DNA of 36,014 nucleotides from Clostridium sp. (GTDB lineage: Bacteria > Bacillota > Clostridia > Clostridiales > Clostridiaceae), in assembly GCA_031292145.1 (NCBI GenBank), contig JARLHR010000061.1, positions 1-36,014 on the forward strand, in the 5' to 3' direction. Made by a program: the position numbers and the translations under genes. Positions 7,546 to 18,161 of this stretch are shown piece after piece (position 1 is the first letter of the stretch; each line of letters begins with the position of its first letter). The notes beneath the pieces were generated by a model. That model searched no databases and had not been told where the DNA came from. It saw only the letters and a list, made by a program, of their open reading frames with translations.

Positions 7546-8625
7546 CTAGCTTTCTCTAAATTTTTCCATAATTTCAATAAATTTATCCTCTGCTTTTATA
7601 AAGGCATCAACAATATCCGGATCAAAATGAGTTCCCTTACTATCTAAAATGATATTTTTAGCTTCATCATGAGAAAATGCACCTTTGTATACCCTCTTAC
7701 TAATAAGAGCATCATACACATCACTTAGCGCCATAAGTCTGCCTGATATAGGAATTTCTTTCTTTAACAACCCTTTGGGGTATCCTGAACCATCCCATTT
7801 TTCATGATGAGTTAACGCAATTTCCTTAGCTAATGTCAAGAATGATTCTTCTCCCAATTCTTTTATCCCTACCATTAATGATTCTCCACCATAAATTGTA
7901 TGCATTTTCATTTCTTCAAATTCTTCTGCTGTTAATTTTCCTGGCTTTAATAGTATGCTATCCTTCACTCCAACTTTACCAATATCATGTAGAGGAGCTG
8001 ATTTATAAAGAAGCTCAATATATTCATCTGTAAGTACATCTTCATACTCTTTATTTTTACGTAATTCGAATGCTAATTCTCTGATATATTCTTGTGTTCT
8101 TTTTATATGCTGTCCAGTCTCAGGGTCTCTTGTTTCAGCTAAAGCGGCTAAACAGTATATAGTTGCCGAGTTAGTTCTTTCAATTAGTTTAGTTCTTTCC
8201 TTAACCTTTTCTTCCAAAACACTGTTCTGGTTTTCCAGTACTAAACGCGCTTCTTCAAGTCTAAGTTGTGTTTTAACCCTAGCTTTAACTTCAACAATTT
8301 CAAAAGGCTTAGTAACATAATCCACTGCTCCTAAGGAAAAGCCCTTGGTTTTTGAACCACTGTCAGTTATTGCAGATAGCAAAATAACAGGTATATGATT
8401 CAATTCCTGATTTTTCTTCAATTTTTGTAAAACTTCATATCCATCCATCTCTGGCATCATGATATCTAAAAGAATTAAGTCAGGTTTTTGTTCTTCAATT
8501 AACTCCATAGCTTCTAATCCATTAATAGCAACGATTAATTCATATTCATACTGAAGTGCCTCTACCAAAATATCAATATTCATTTCTGTATCATCTACTA
8601 TCATTATTGTTTTTTGTCTATCCAT
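7546..8625 (-). CDS. Response regulator with HD-GYP domain, c-di-GMP phosphodiesterase type
   Basis: A 359-aa two-domain protein. The receiver domain (about 5-120) has the acidic pair D11-D12, phosphoacceptor D54 in [11 protein letters not shown] and K106. A coiled linker (125-150) follows. The HD-GYP domain (about 150-350) has HDIGK (213-217), H242, HH (273-274) and WDGSGYPKG with GYP at 281-283. HD-GYP proteins of this RpfG-like layout hydrolyse c-di-GMP; all expected metal ligands look present. The ATG overlaps the end of the upstream hybrid kinase gene by 8 nt, so the two are translationally coupled and the kinase probably controls this output. Confidence 0.93.
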   Translation of the reverse strand: MDRQKTIMIVDDTEMNIDILVEALQYEYELIVAINGLEAMELIEEQKPDLILLDIMMPEMDGYEVLQKLKKNQELNHIPVILLSAITDSGSKTKGFSLGAVDYVTKPFEIVEVKARVKTQLRLEEARLVLENQNSVLEEKVKERTKLIERTNSATIYCLAALAETRDPETGQHIKRTQEYIRELAFELRKNKEYEDVLTDEYIELLYKSAPLHDIGKVGVKDSILLKPGKLTAEEFEEMKMHTIYGGESLMVGIKELGEESFLTLAKEIALTHHEKWDGSGYPKGLLKKEIPISGRLMALSDVYDALISKRVYKGAFSHDEAKNIILDSKGTHFDPDIVDAFIKAEDKFIEIMEKFRES

Positions 8626-11600
8626 TATTTGACTCCTTTACAACGTTTATTAGCTCTTCAACTATAACCTTAGCTTCTTTAAAACGATAGCGATCTACAA
8701 GCTTCTTTATTTCACCAATTCGAGGCACAAAACTTGTATATTTAGCATTTATCACCAAATAATTCATGCTCTCCTTTATTTCTTTAGCACGAGCTTTTTG
8801 TAAAGCTTCCAATAATTTAATTAAAGCTTCATAACTATCAAAGTTGGAACTTATTTGTTTCTCTTCTGAATCCGTTTTAGATATAATTTCTGTAATACTA
8901 TTTAAAAGTTCCTCATTTAAAGCAGAAAGTGTTACAAGATCTTCATTTAAACTTTTTTCATCATAAGATTCATACTGTTCTTCAAATTTAATAATAAATT
9001 TATTAAGTTTCATGGCTCCTATATTTCCTGTAACACCCTTAAGGCTATGAATAAAGCGTTTAGCTTCATCAAATTTTTTATTCATCTTCATATCAGAAAA
9101 ATCACTTGCCAAGTTGCTATAATTATCACAGTATTTCTTTAACAAATCGTAATAGAACTCCTCTTTATTCCCTAATCTAATCAAAGTTTTATTAAAATCA
9201 AGAGTTTCAATTTCTTCATTAACTATTTTCTTTAAAGGTTTTTCAGCATTTTTCACACTATTACCTACAAGCCATTTAGCTAGAATTTCAAATAAAATCT
9301 CCGGGTCAATTGGTTTTGAAATATAATCATTCATACCTGATTCAATGCTTTTTTCCCTGTCACCCTTAAGTGCATTAGCAGTCATAGCTATAATAGGTAA
9401 CTCCGAATTAGAATAGGTTGCTCTGAGAATTTCTGTAGCTTTGTATCCATCCATTATTGGCATTTGGACATCCATAAGAACTACATCAAATTTATTAGCT
9501 CGTACATATTTAATTGCTTCTTCACCATTATTTGCAATATTTACCTGAATACCAACCTGCTCTAAAATATCCTTTGCAACCAATTGATTAATCTCATTAT
9601 CTTCTACCAGTAATATTCGTTTGTCTTTAAGTACACTTTTAAACTTTATATGATTCTCTTCTTTCGATTCCCTATTAATCTCTGTAGTAGTAGCTACTTT
9701 TAAAGCATCCATCACAGCATCAAACATTAATGATTGATTAATTGGCTTAACAAGAAAGTTTTTAACACCTAATTGATTCGCTTGATTATAGTAACTTTCA
9801 CGGCCAGTTGCACTTATAAATATTGTTTTAGGTACTTTAATCTCAGTATTAACTACTAATCTTTTATATAAATCAATTCCCGATAATTCTGGTAAATTAA
9901 AATCAATAAATAGTAAATCAAAATTCTCCTTTTCCAATAGTTTAACAGCTTCAAATGGATCGCTAAGTGTTGTTACGTCGAGCAAAAATGAGCGTAGCAT
10001 ACGCTGAAGTATTATTAATGAAGTTTTATTATGATCTATAACCAATACTTTTTTCCCACGTAAATCAGGATAACTTTCATAATTTGGTATTATTATATTT
10101 GACACTTTATCAAGTTCAATAATAAATTGGAACGTTGAACCTTCACCATATTCACTTTCTACCCATATTTCACCATTCATCAGTTCTACTAATTGCTTAG
10201 TAATTGTTAACCCAAGTCCTGTACCGCCATATTGCCTCGTTGTGGAATTATCCGCTTGAGTAAATGCTGTAAACAATTTTTCTATTTGCTCTTTTGTTAA
10301 CCCAATGCCTGTATCTGAAACGCTGAAATGCAATCTAACTTTCCCTTCTAATTCTTGAACAACTCTAACCGCAACATTCACTTCTCCTTGGCTAGTAAAT
10401 TTAATTGCATTTGTAGTCAAGTTAGCTATAATTTGTTCCAATCGGAGCGGATCTCCATTTAGTACATCAGGTACACCTTCCCCAATATCAAAATTAATCT
10501 CAATCCCCTTATTAGTTGCTGAAGCTGTATATAATGTTGAAATATTTTCAAATACCTTGTATAAGTTAAACTTAATGTTCTCTACTTCTAATTTTCCAGC
10601 TTCTATTTTTGAAAAATCTAAAATATCATTAATAATTCTAAGTAATGTATTTGACGATCCTCTTATTTTTGATAAGTAATTTTTCTGAGATTCATTTAAA
10701 TCAGATTGACTGATTAAATGAGTAATCCCCATAATTGCGTTCATCGGTGTTCTAATTTCATGACTCATATTCGCCAAAAATTGACTTTTAGCTAAACTTG
10801 CTTCTTCTGCTTCTTCCTTAGCAGCCTTAAGCTCAACTTCAGTCTTTTTTCTTTCAGATATATTTTGCAATACACCTATAAATCTTATAATTTTTCTAGA
10901 TTCATCTTCACTTATTGTTTGTCCACTAAATGAAAGCCAAATATTTGGATCTTCTTTCAATCTAAACTCTGTATAGAAGTCCTCTCCAATCATTGGTAAA
11001 TTTTCCGCACTAAATTTTATGCCATTTAATATATCCTCTTCGTATATATACTTCTCAAAATTCCCATCGCATTCAACCCAATCTCGATGTTCTAAAATAC
11101 ACTTCTTATGTTCTGGTGCGTTTATCAATTCAAGGAAAACACTATTAACCACAAATACATTATTAATAAAATCCACATCATATACACCAATGTGCGAAGC
11201 TTCCATAGCAATTCTGAATCTATCTTCCGAAATAGCTAAATTATTTCTAGCTTTGGTTAAATCCTGTGTTCTCTCTTGTACACGGCACTCCAATTTATCG
11301 TTTAAAACAGTTAGATATTCTTCAGCTTTTTTACGCTCTTTAATCTCATTATTAAGCACTTTTAAATTGTTGCGTATATTATTAGCCATTTTATCAATAG
11401 TATTTGCAAGTATTCCTATTTCATCTTTACTATCCTTAAGATCATTTGGAATTTCAATAAAATTTATACCGTCAGAACCTTCAATAATTTCTACCATACG
11501 AGTCAATGGCTTTGCAACAAAATTTGTCATTTTATTAGCAGCAATAAAAATAAAAATAGAAATAATACTAGCACCACAGAGAAAAATAAACAATAAATAT

Positions 11601-12442
11601 TTCATTGCATTTGTAAAATCTCCATGCTCCTCTATACAGGTAACTAAATATAAATTTTCAGTATTGGGTATTTTGCCGTAAAACAAGTTGTCTGAAGTAT
11701 CTTTTGAATTTATAGGCGCTACTTCTGTAAGATTATTACTATTTACATCATTTTTAAAGCTTTCTATATCAAATATTGGCGTTTGCTCTTCATTAGGATT
11801 TGCGAGTTCATTACCATCTGAATCAAAAATCCATATTTTATTTAATTGCCCAATCTTTGTTTTGCTTAATGATGCAGCCACACCTTTAACACTAGTATTA
11901 ATACTTAGTATGCCCCTTACTTTTCCACCATTATCTATAATTTGGGTCCCCATAAAAATCGTATATTCACCAAGTTTATCATTAAAACTTGCTTTTGATT
12001 CAATTGTACGACTTTCTCCATCTAATAAATTCTTTTCATAATCATCTGATGTTTTAATATCATATTGATTATCCTCATATTCTTCACCAGTTATCGATTT
12101 ATATCTAATTGACAATATTTCCCCATTGTATTTATGCATTTGATTATCAATTTCTTTTTTTATTACAGGAATGTCACCATTTTTAAATGGTTCTGTACTA
12201 CCAAGTAACTCTAATACTTTGCGTTGTTCATCAAATTTATCACCTAAATATTGCATTTGACTATCAATAACATGATCGCCCATACCACCAATAATTGGCC
12301 TCATTGTCATATTCATTTGAAAATACACAAATATACTTATTAAAATTAAAATTACAAACATAAGTAGAGCATAGGTTGCCCTCAGTTTATCTTTATATGA
12401 TTTATTAATAAAATTTTTTTTACTCACTAATCCACTCACCAT
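8618..12442 (-). CDS. Membrane hybrid histidine kinase (sensor-HAMP-PAS-HK-REC-REC-HPt)
   Basis: The 1274-aa protein has a membrane helix (about 24-43), an extracellular Cache-like sensor (about 44-280), a second helix (281-302), HAMP (about 305-358), a coiled coil, and a PAS domain (about 400-530). Next come HisKA with H561 in [12 protein letters not shown], and HATPase with N678, DTGIG (710-714) and GGTGLGL (739-745). Two receivers follow: D847 and K899, then E947-D948, D991 and K1043. An HPt domain with H1132 (IHSLKG) ends the recognisable part. This BarA-like layout implies a His-Asp-His-Asp relay that may end on the coupled HD-GYP regulator. The first receiver has D803-H804 instead of two acidic residues, so it may be weakly phosphorylated or act as a brake. 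The start ATG has AAGGA upstream with tight spacing; a GTG one codon later is also possible. Confidence 0.93.
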   Translation of the reverse strand: MVSGLVSKKNFINKSYKDKLRATYALLMFVILILISIFVYFQMNMTMRPIIGGMGDHVIDSQMQYLGDKFDEQRKVLELLGSTEPFKNGDIPVIKKEIDNQMHKYNGEILSIRYKSITGEEYEDNQYDIKTSDDYEKNLLDGESRTIESKASFNDKLGEYTIFMGTQIIDNGGKVRGILSINTSVKGVAASLSKTKIGQLNKIWIFDSDGNELANPNEEQTPIFDIESFKNDVNSNNLTEVAPINSKDTSDNLFYGKIPNTENLYLVTCIEEHGDFTNAMKYLLFIFLCGASIISIFIFIAANKMTNFVAKPLTRMVEIIEGSDGINFIEIPNDLKDSKDEIGILANTIDKMANNIRNNLKVLNNEIKERKKAEEYLTVLNDKLECRVQERTQDLTKARNNLAISEDRFRIAMEASHIGVYDVDFINNVFVVNSVFLELINAPEHKKCILEHRDWVECDGNFEKYIYEEDILNGIKFSAENLPMIGEDFYTEFRLKEDPNIWLSFSGQTISEDESRKIIRFIGVLQNISERKKTEVELKAAKEEAEEASLAKSQFLANMSHEIRTPMNAIMGITHLISQSDLNESQKNYLSKIRGSSNTLLRIINDILDFSKIEAGKLEVENIKFNLYKVFENISTLYTASATNKGIEINFDIGEGVPDVLNGDPLRLEQIIANLTTNAIKFTSQGEVNVAVRVVQELEGKVRLHFSVSDTGIGLTKEQIEKLFTAFTQADNSTTRQYGGTGLGLTITKQLVELMNGEIWVESEYGEGSTFQFIIELDKVSNIIIPNYESYPDLRGKKVLVIDHNKTSLIILQRMLRSFLLDVTTLSDPFEAVKLLEKENFDLLFIDFNLPELSGIDLYKRLVVNTEIKVPKTIFISATGRESYYNQANQLGVKNFLVKPINQSLMFDAVMDALKVATTTEINRESKEENHIKFKSVLKDKRILLVEDNEINQLVAKDILEQVGIQVNIANNGEEAIKYVRANKFDVVLMDVQMPIMDGYKATEILRATYSNSELPIIAMTANALKGDREKSIESGMNDYISKPIDPEILFEILAKWLVGNSVKNAEKPLKKIVNEEIETLDFNKTLIRLGNKEEFYYDLLKKYCDNYSNLASDFSDMKMNKKFDEAKRFIHSLKGVTGNIGAMKLNKFIIKFEEQYESYDEKSLNEDLVTLSALNEELLNSITEIISKTDSEEKQISSNFDSYEALIKLLEALQKARAKEIKESMNYLVINAKYTSFVPRIGEIKKLVDRYRFKEAKVIVEELINVVKESNNG

Positions 12443-12646
12443 CCAATCCTTATAAAATAAACTTTTTTATTTAAAGTTTTATACTTTTTATAAATTTAGT
12501 TAAACCCATCTCAATTTTATATATCGTAATTATTGCATAATATAGAATATATAACAATATTAATTTAGTTATTACCAATATCTCTGTACTACATTAACAA
12601 TACTCTCTTATATTTCCATAATGAAACTAACTAAAAAAACAATAAC

Positions 12647-12684
12647 AAAAGACATTACATCAATATATAAATGCAATGTCTTTT
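12647..12684 (-). terminator. Terminator of permease 1
   Basis: The arms AAAAGACATTACAT and ATGCAATGTCTTTT pair with one mismatch. Downstream on the minus strand is TTTTGTTATTGTTTTTTT. Confidence 0.8.
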
Positions 12685-12773
12685 CTAAGTTATTTTCTTA
12701 ATTCAATTTTTTCTTTAGATTCTTACGCTTTATTTTCTTTAAATTAGTATTTTCAATTTGTTTACTTTGCTGA

Positions 12774-14216
12774 CTACTCTTTTTCTTTTAAGCTTACAGC
12801 CAACTCTGCTTCCGCTACAGTTGATGAATTTTCTAATTTTTCTTCATTTTGAAGTACACTATGTTTTCTTCCGTAAACAAAATACACTATAAGTCCTATG
12901 ATTAACCAAACTATAAAGCCTTCTAAAGTTATTTTCTTTAAGTTATATAATAAAGCAAGGCAACACATGATAGCTATCATTGGAGTTATTGGAGCTCCAG
13001 GTACTTTGAATACTCTTTTAAAGTCTGGCATAGTTTTTCTAAGTATTATAACTGCAAGTGATACAGCGATAAAACTTAATAATGTTCCTGTACTTAAAAA
13101 TTCTACAATTATATCTAATGGTAAAAATCCTGCTATTATTGCCGCTATAGCACCAGTTATAATTGTTGCAATATGTGGTGTTTTATGAGTAGGATGTACC
13201 TTTGAAAATATTTTTGGCAAAAGTCCATCTCTTGACATAACCATAAATACTCTAACTTGTCCATAAAGAACTACCATAATAGTAGAAATCATTCCAAGAA
13301 TAGCTCCTGCTCCTACTAATGCTGCTCCCCAATTTATTCCCACTCTCGCTAATGCTCCTGGTACTGCATTTTCTGAAATAATTTCTTGATAAGGAACCAT
13401 TCCTGTAAGTACAACTGCTACAGAAACATATAGTACTGTAACTGCAACTAAACAAATTATAATTCCAAGCGGAATATCTTTCTTAGGATTTTCTGCCTCC
13501 TCAGCAGCTGTTGAAATTGCATCAAATCCTATAAAAGAGAAGAATATAGTAGCTGTTGCTGCAAAAATCCCACCAAATCCAAATGGAGCGAAAGGCTTAT
13601 AGTTAGCCGTATCTATATGCCCTGCTCCAAGAACTACAAATATAACAATTACGGCTATCTTTATTCCTACGATAAGATTATTAACTCGAGCACTTTCCTT
13701 CATTCCATAATATAAAATGTATGTTATTACTGCAATTATTAATATCGCCGGCAAATCTACTATTCCACCTTGACTTGGTGATGCAGCAAACGCCTTTGGT
13801 AATATTATTCCAAATGACTTTAATATGCCAACAAAAGTACCTGACCACCCTGATGCAACAGCACTACATGCAACTAAATATTCCGCAGTAAGGCACCATC
13901 CAATTATCATTGCTATTATTTCACCAAATACTATGTATGAGTAAGAATATGTACTTCCTGCTACTGGAAACATGGTTGAAAGTTCACAATAACACAAAGC
14001 ACAAAGGCACGCTGCTATTCCCGCTAAAATAAATGAAATTATTACGGCAGGTCCAGCCAAATGTGCACCTGTTCCTGTAGCAACAAAAATACCAACTCCA
14101 ACTACTGCTCCAATACCAAATGCAGCTATATCCTTAGCCTTAAGATTTTTCTTTAACGCTGTCTTCTGCGCTCCTTCGAGCATTTTATCAACTGATTTTT
14201 TCTTAAAAACGTTCAT
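12774..14216 (-). CDS. APC-superfamily amino-acid permease 1 (480 aa)
   Basis: This is a polytopic membrane protein with about 12-14 hydrophobic segments. It carries the APC N-terminal signature GIGAVVGVGIFVATG (near 34-48) and the GFDAISTAAEEAENP cytoplasmic motif typical of the cationic/branched amino-acid transporter group (YfnA-like). The start is supported by AGGAGG six bases upstream. The substrate is not readable. It is very similar to the permease at 18836-20218 through most of its length; they differ in the last ~50 residues, where this one has an additional charged tail. Monocistronic: a terminator follows, and a 28-nt motif shared with the paralogue lies about 103 nt upstream. Confidence 0.92.
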   Translation of the reverse strand: MNVFKKKSVDKMLEGAQKTALKKNLKAKDIAAFGIGAVVGVGIFVATGTGAHLAGPAVIISFILAGIAACLCALCYCELSTMFPVAGSTYSYSYIVFGEIIAMIIGWCLTAEYLVACSAVASGWSGTFVGILKSFGIILPKAFAASPSQGGIVDLPAILIIAVITYILYYGMKESARVNNLIVGIKIAVIVIFVVLGAGHIDTANYKPFAPFGFGGIFAATATIFFSFIGFDAISTAAEEAENPKKDIPLGIIICLVAVTVLYVSVAVVLTGMVPYQEIISENAVPGALARVGINWGAALVGAGAILGMISTIMVVLYGQVRVFMVMSRDGLLPKIFSKVHPTHKTPHIATIITGAIAAIIAGFLPLDIIVEFLSTGTLLSFIAVSLAVIILRKTMPDFKRVFKVPGAPITPMIAIMCCLALLYNLKKITLEGFIVWLIIGLIVYFVYGRKHSVLQNEEKLENSSTVAEAELAVSLKEKE

Positions 14217-14319
14217 AAGGGTCCTCCTATTTAATTTTAAGCCCCAAAATCATATTTTTAGTTTGCTATTTTTTTAGATATAAATCTTTCCCCAAAAATC
14301 CCAAAAAAGCAACAAACCA

Positions 14320-14347
14320 ATTAGTATTTTATCATATTTTGATAATA
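14320..14347 (-). promoter_or_regulatory. Conserved upstream motif of permease 1 (putative operator/promoter)
   Basis: On the minus strand TATTATCAAAATATGATAAA followed by ATACTAAT. It contains the perfect dyad TTATCA-N5-TGATAA. The same 28 nt, with one change, lie upstream of the paralogous permease. A TAAAAT -10-like box is inside it. The binding protein is unknown. Confidence 0.55.
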
Positions 14348-14700
14348 GTCCGCAAGATATTAACATTCTGATAAATAAAAAAAATAATTAGTAAAATATC
14401 ATCAAATATAATTTGTTTATAACATATTTCATCTATGAAAATAGTTCAATAAATGCAGAAAACTGCTACCTAATTGCAGCAATAGTCCAGTTTATCTGCG
14501 TTTTATCTATTGTATTATATTCAAAAACTTTATGATTTAGCTTTGTTTTAATTCTATAAATATTAATATATTACAAATTTTAAAACTTTTAATTTTATAT
14601 TTAAAATATAATAAATTATCGTACCAAACATTAATTTGGAGATTTAGCATATTTAATAATATATATGAATTATTAAATTTATAAGGAGGAATCACAAGAC

Positions 14701-15669
14701 ATGAAAATATTTCCTGTGCCTTTTAAACCTTTTGCAATATATAGAGTAATAGGTTATGTGTATGGAACTCCAAATGCCATGAATGTAACGGAATTAACAC
14801 ATGTTAACTATGCTTTCGGAAATATTGAGAATGGTAGAATTTTAGTTTCAAATAGCGAAGATTTATCTAAACTAGTGGCCTTTAAGTCTAACAATCCTTA
14901 TTTGAAGGTTATTCTCTCAATTGGAGGATGGGGCGCTGATGGTTTCTCTGATGCAGCCTCTTCAAATTCTTCACGAAATATTTTTGCAAATAGTTGTTTT
15001 GATATTATAAGAAATTATAACTTGGATGGAATAGACATAGATTGGGAATACCCTGTTAGTGGTGCTTGCAACTTAATTAAATGTCGCCTACGGGACAAAC
15101 AGAATTTTACCCTTTTACTTCAAACAATAAGAAATAGGATCGGGTACTGCAAAATACTTAGTGTAGCTGCAGGAGCTTATAAATTCTATATTAATAACAC
15201 GGAGATGAATAAAATAGCCAAAATATGTGACTATATAAATTTAATGACTTACAATTTTGGATATGATACTCATGATGCAAACCTTTATCCAACAGCTTCT
15301 GGATATGGATCAGGCTTTAGTTGCAGCGAATCAGTAAATCTATTTATAAAAGCAGGCGTTCCTGCTTCCAAAATCAATCTAGGCATTCCTTTCCTTGGAT
15401 ATTATGGTCATGAGCATCTTTCCTATGGAACCCTGGTTAATTGTTATATAAACAAGAATGGCTGGACTAGATATTGGGACAATCAAGCTAAAGCTGCTTA
15501 TTTAAAAAATGATAGCGCATTCATAACCTACGAGGACCCTGAATCAATAAAATATAAAGCTAATTATATAAAATCAAAATGTCTTGGTGGTGCAATGTTT
15601 TGGGAATATAATCAAGATTATACTGATATTCTTTTAAACACGCTTTGGGCAAATTTAAATTCACCATAA
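14701..15669 (+). CDS. Glycoside hydrolase family 18 (chitinase-like) protein
   Basis: The 322-aa protein is essentially one GH18 barrel: SIGGW (73-77), the catalytic strand DGIDIDWEYP (109-118, with D112, D114 and proton donor E116), MTYNFG near 203, and the closing GGAMFWEYNQD strand. GH18 enzymes cut beta-1,4 linkages of chitin or peptidoglycan-type N-acetylglucosamine polymers. No signal peptide or binding module is visible, so it acts inside the cell or leaves by lysis. AAGGAGG lies 11 nt before the ATG. It stands alone between divergent permease 1 and a long hairpin element. Confidence 0.9.
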   Translation: MKIFPVPFKPFAIYRVIGYVYGTPNAMNVTELTHVNYAFGNIENGRILVSNSEDLSKLVAFKSNNPYLKVILSIGGWGADGFSDAASSNSSRNIFANSCFDIIRNYNLDGIDIDWEYPVSGACNLIKCRLRDKQNFTLLLQTIRNRIGYCKILSVAAGAYKFYINNTEMNKIAKICDYINLMTYNFGYDTHDANLYPTASGYGSGFSCSESVNLFIKAGVPASKINLGIPFLGYYGHEHLSYGTLVNCYINKNGWTRYWDNQAKAAYLKNDSAFITYEDPESIKYKANYIKSKCLGGAMFWEYNQDYTDILLNTLWANLNSP

Positions 15670-15762
15670 TCTTTAGCACAATCAAAAAATAATATGGCAG
15701 TCTACTTATATAGATAAACAATTTATGAATTAGATTTATACTTTGAAATACATACCACACTA

Positions 15763-15880
15763 GAAAGAACTGGTGATCTTTTACGTAGTGTTGCATTGAG
15801 AATAAGGTTGTAGGTATTTCTTCAATAGAAATCCACAACCTTATTCTCTAGCAACCGAGTAACAGATCACCAGTTCTTTC
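15763..15880. repeat. 118-nt near-perfect hairpin element
   Basis: Outer arms GAAAGAACTGGTGATCT and AGATCACCAGTTCTTTC pair perfectly over 17 bp. Inner arms GAGAATAAGGTTGT and ACAACCTTATTCTC pair over 14 bp. GTTGC/GCAAC and a terminal GGTATTTC/GAAATCC helix complete the fold. It lies between convergent genes (GH18 and aldolase-like). No T-run follows, so it is not a simple terminator; a MITE-like or long-hairpin RNA origin is possible. Confidence 0.75.
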
Positions 15881-15949
15881 GGTAAGCTATAGCATAAGTC
15901 TAAGTTCATATTGGGATATCTATATTTTTACTAAAATCGATTCAAGGTT

Positions 15950-16585
15950 TTACTGATTTGCAAGGTACAACATTAATTCTTCTCTTGTAAATCTTTTAGG
16001 TTCCTTAAAATCATTTAAGGTTAATGATTTGTAATAAATCTCAGCCACTCGTTCAACATATCTTGCTTTAGATAATGCATCTTCTATTTCTCTACTTACT
16101 AAAATAGCACCATTACTTTCTAGGAGACAGGCATCGCTTAAATTTAATTTTTCTATTAAATCCTTTGCAGGTTCGATAGTTTTTGTCTTATCATAGTTAG
16201 CTATATAAATATATCCTCCATAGTTTGCAGAATCGTAGGTAATAGGTGGAATTACTTTATTTACTACAGCAAAAATCGTTGTATATACTGGATGAATATG
16301 CATAATGGTTCTTACATCTTTCCTTGCCTTGTACACTTCAAGATGCATAAGCAAATCACTGCTAGGTTCAATTCCGTCAACCACATTAATTTTATTACCA
16401 TTTAAATCTACAATGCAAATCTGTTCTTCATTTAAATTTTCTATTTTTATTTTTGAAGGTGTTATAATTATATATCCTGAACTTTCATCTCTTATACTGA
16501 AACTTCCTGCTTTTTCTCTGCATAAATCATACTTCTCTGCATCCTGTGCAATTTTTACTAGTTTAATTTTTAAATTATCCAACAT
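15950..16585 (-). CDS. Class II aldolase/adducin-family protein
   Basis: The 211-aa protein has the class II aldolase fold markers: AGSFS (26-30, equivalent to the TGN-S loop), EPSSDLLMHLEVY with E73, and IMHIHPVY with H96 and H98. In fuculose-phosphate aldolase these correspond to the catalytic Glu and two zinc ligands. The third zinc ligand normally sits in an NHG motif; here the same place reads ESNGAILV, with N158 instead of His. Metal binding or reaction may therefore differ. It lies 28 nt downstream of the CoA-transferase gene with its own GGAGGAGCGAGAT site, so the two form an operon. The substrate is unknown; the operon points to a short organic acid rather than a sugar phosphate. Confidence 0.82.
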   Translation of the reverse strand: MLDNLKIKLVKIAQDAEKYDLCREKAGSFSIRDESSGYIIITPSKIKIENLNEEQICIVDLNGNKINVVDGIEPSSDLLMHLEVYKARKDVRTIMHIHPVYTTIFAVVNKVIPPITYDSANYGGYIYIANYDKTKTIEPAKDLIEKLNLSDACLLESNGAILVSREIEDALSKARYVERVAEIYYKSLTLNDFKEPKRFTREELMLYLANQ

Positions 16586-16613
16586 ATCTCGCTCCTCCTT
16601 TAAATACTATAAA

Positions 16614-18161
16614 TCACTCTTTTAATCCCATTAATTCATCGACAAATATTCTTTTATCCATTAACTTAAAATTTTCGTCTATTATTGGAGTAAAGTCCAT
16701 TAAATCTAATATATCTTTTTGAAGGTTTATACCTGGTGCTATTTCCATCAAGTGTAATCCATCTTCCTTTAACTGAAATACTGCTCTCTCAGTTATATAC
16801 ATAACAGGTTGTCTGACTTTCATCGCATACTCACCACTAAATGTGATTTGTTCAACAAAATCTACAAATTTCTTGTTACTACCTTCATTTATAATTTTTA
16901 ATTGCCCATTGTCAACCTTTACTTCTAATCCTTTTGCCGTTAATGTTCCACAGAAAAATACCTTCTTAGCATTTTGAGTAATATTAATAAATCCACCACA
17001 GCCTGCAACTCTTGTCCCAAATTTGCTTACATTTATATTTCCATGCTTGTCTACTTGTGCTAGTCCTAAAAATGCTAAATCTAACCCTCCTCCATCATAA
17101 AAATCAAATTGTGTTGGTTGATCAAATATACATTCTGGATTTACTGATGCTCCAAACTTTTTCCCACCTTGAGGTATTCCTCCTATTGGTCCTGGTTCAA
17201 CAGTTAAAGTTATAAAGTCTGATATTCCCTCCTCATTTGCAACACTTGAAATTGCTTCTGGTACTCCTATTCCAATATTAACAATGCTTCCATTAGCAAG
17301 TTCCATAGCCGCTCTTCTTCCAATAATCTTTCTAGCATCTAATTTTAATGATTCTAGATTATCTACTACTATTTTCATATCACCAGTTAATGATGGATCA
17401 TAGCTATATCCTAGTACTTGGTCTTGATCTTCTTTATTTTTTGCTTCAACTACATAATCAACATAAATCCTAGGTATTTTTATAGTTCTTGGATCTAGTG
17501 TGCCTGATTTAACTATTTTTTCAACTTGAACTATAACTATTCCGCCACAATTTTTTACAGCTTGCGCTATACATGTTGCTTCTGAAAAAGTAGCTTCGTG
17601 ATTCATTGTAATATTCCCATTTTCATCAGCATATGTGCCTCTAATAAAAGCAACATTTATACCAGGGCATTTATATAGTAGGTTTTCTTCACCTAAGATA
17701 TCTATCACTTGAACTATATCTTTCTTGGTAATCGAATTTACTTTTCCACCCTCTATCCTCGGATCCACAAATGTATTTAATCCAACTTTACTTATAGTTG
17801 CTGTTTTTTTGCTTGCTATATCTCTAAATATATTACACATAACTCCCTGAGGAAGATTATATGCATATATTTTATTCTTCCTAATTAGCTCTCCTATCAT
17901 CGGTGCCAAGTTAAAATGTCCACCTATTACTTTACTTACTAAACCTTCATGTGCCAAATGATTTAAACCTTTACTTGCTCCATCACCCTGTGCTGCAGCA
18001 AACATCAAGGTCAAATTTTGTGGACTTTTTTCTTCCAAAAATCTTTCTTCTAAACTCTTTAGTAATGTCTCTGGAACTCCTAATGATGCAAAACCAGATG
18101 TCGCTACTACATCGTTGTCTTTTATTAAATTCGAAGCCTCTTTAGAACTAATTATTTTCAT
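16614..18161 (-). CDS. Family I acyl-CoA:carboxylate CoA-transferase (Pct/YdiF-like)
   Basis: The 515-aa protein joins both halves of a family I CoA-transferase in one chain. The alpha-like half carries the DPRIEGGK segment (133-140) and IRGTYADENGNI. The beta-like half has GIGVP (297-301) and the catalytic glutamate E322 in VEPGPIGGIPQGG, as in clostridial propionate CoA-transferase. It moves CoA between an acyl-CoA and a free short carboxylate, in the cytosol. The family's usual length is about 520. First gene of an operon with the class II aldolase-like gene; the permease at 18836 lies upstream with a separate transcript. The physiological acid cannot be read. Confidence 0.9.
   Translation of the reverse strand: MKIISSKEASNLIKDNDVVATSGFASLGVPETLLKSLEERFLEEKSPQNLTLMFAAAQGDGASKGLNHLAHEGLVSKVIGGHFNLAPMIGELIRKNKIYAYNLPQGVMCNIFRDIASKKTATISKVGLNTFVDPRIEGGKVNSITKKDIVQVIDILGEENLLYKCPGINVAFIRGTYADENGNITMNHEATFSEATCIAQAVKNCGGIVIVQVEKIVKSGTLDPRTIKIPRIYVDYVVEAKNKEDQDQVLGYSYDPSLTGDMKIVVDNLESLKLDARKIIGRRAAMELANGSIVNIGIGVPEAISSVANEEGISDFITLTVEPGPIGGIPQGGKKFGASVNPECIFDQPTQFDFYDGGGLDLAFLGLAQVDKHGNINVSKFGTRVAGCGGFINITQNAKKVFFCGTLTAKGLEVKVDNGQLKIINEGSNKKFVDFVEQITFSGEYAMKVRQPVMYITERAVFQLKEDGLHLMEIAPGINLQKDILDLMDFTPIIDENFKLMDKRIFVDELMGLKE

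Noticed and set aside
13252-13455. Ser/Cys-rich frames inside both permease genes
   Set aside because: These are alternative-frame readings of the conserved permease sequence on the same strand, present in both paralogues only because the genes are homologous.
14217-14700. Riboswitch or T-box leader upstream of permease 1
   Set aside because: No specifier-loop, TGGNACC-type T-box sequence or riboswitch core was seen. The region is AT-rich with only the 28-nt motif standing out.
15560-15838. 92-codon minus-strand frame
   Set aside because: It overlaps the 3' end of the GH18 gene antisense and runs into the long hairpin, and has no ribosome site.
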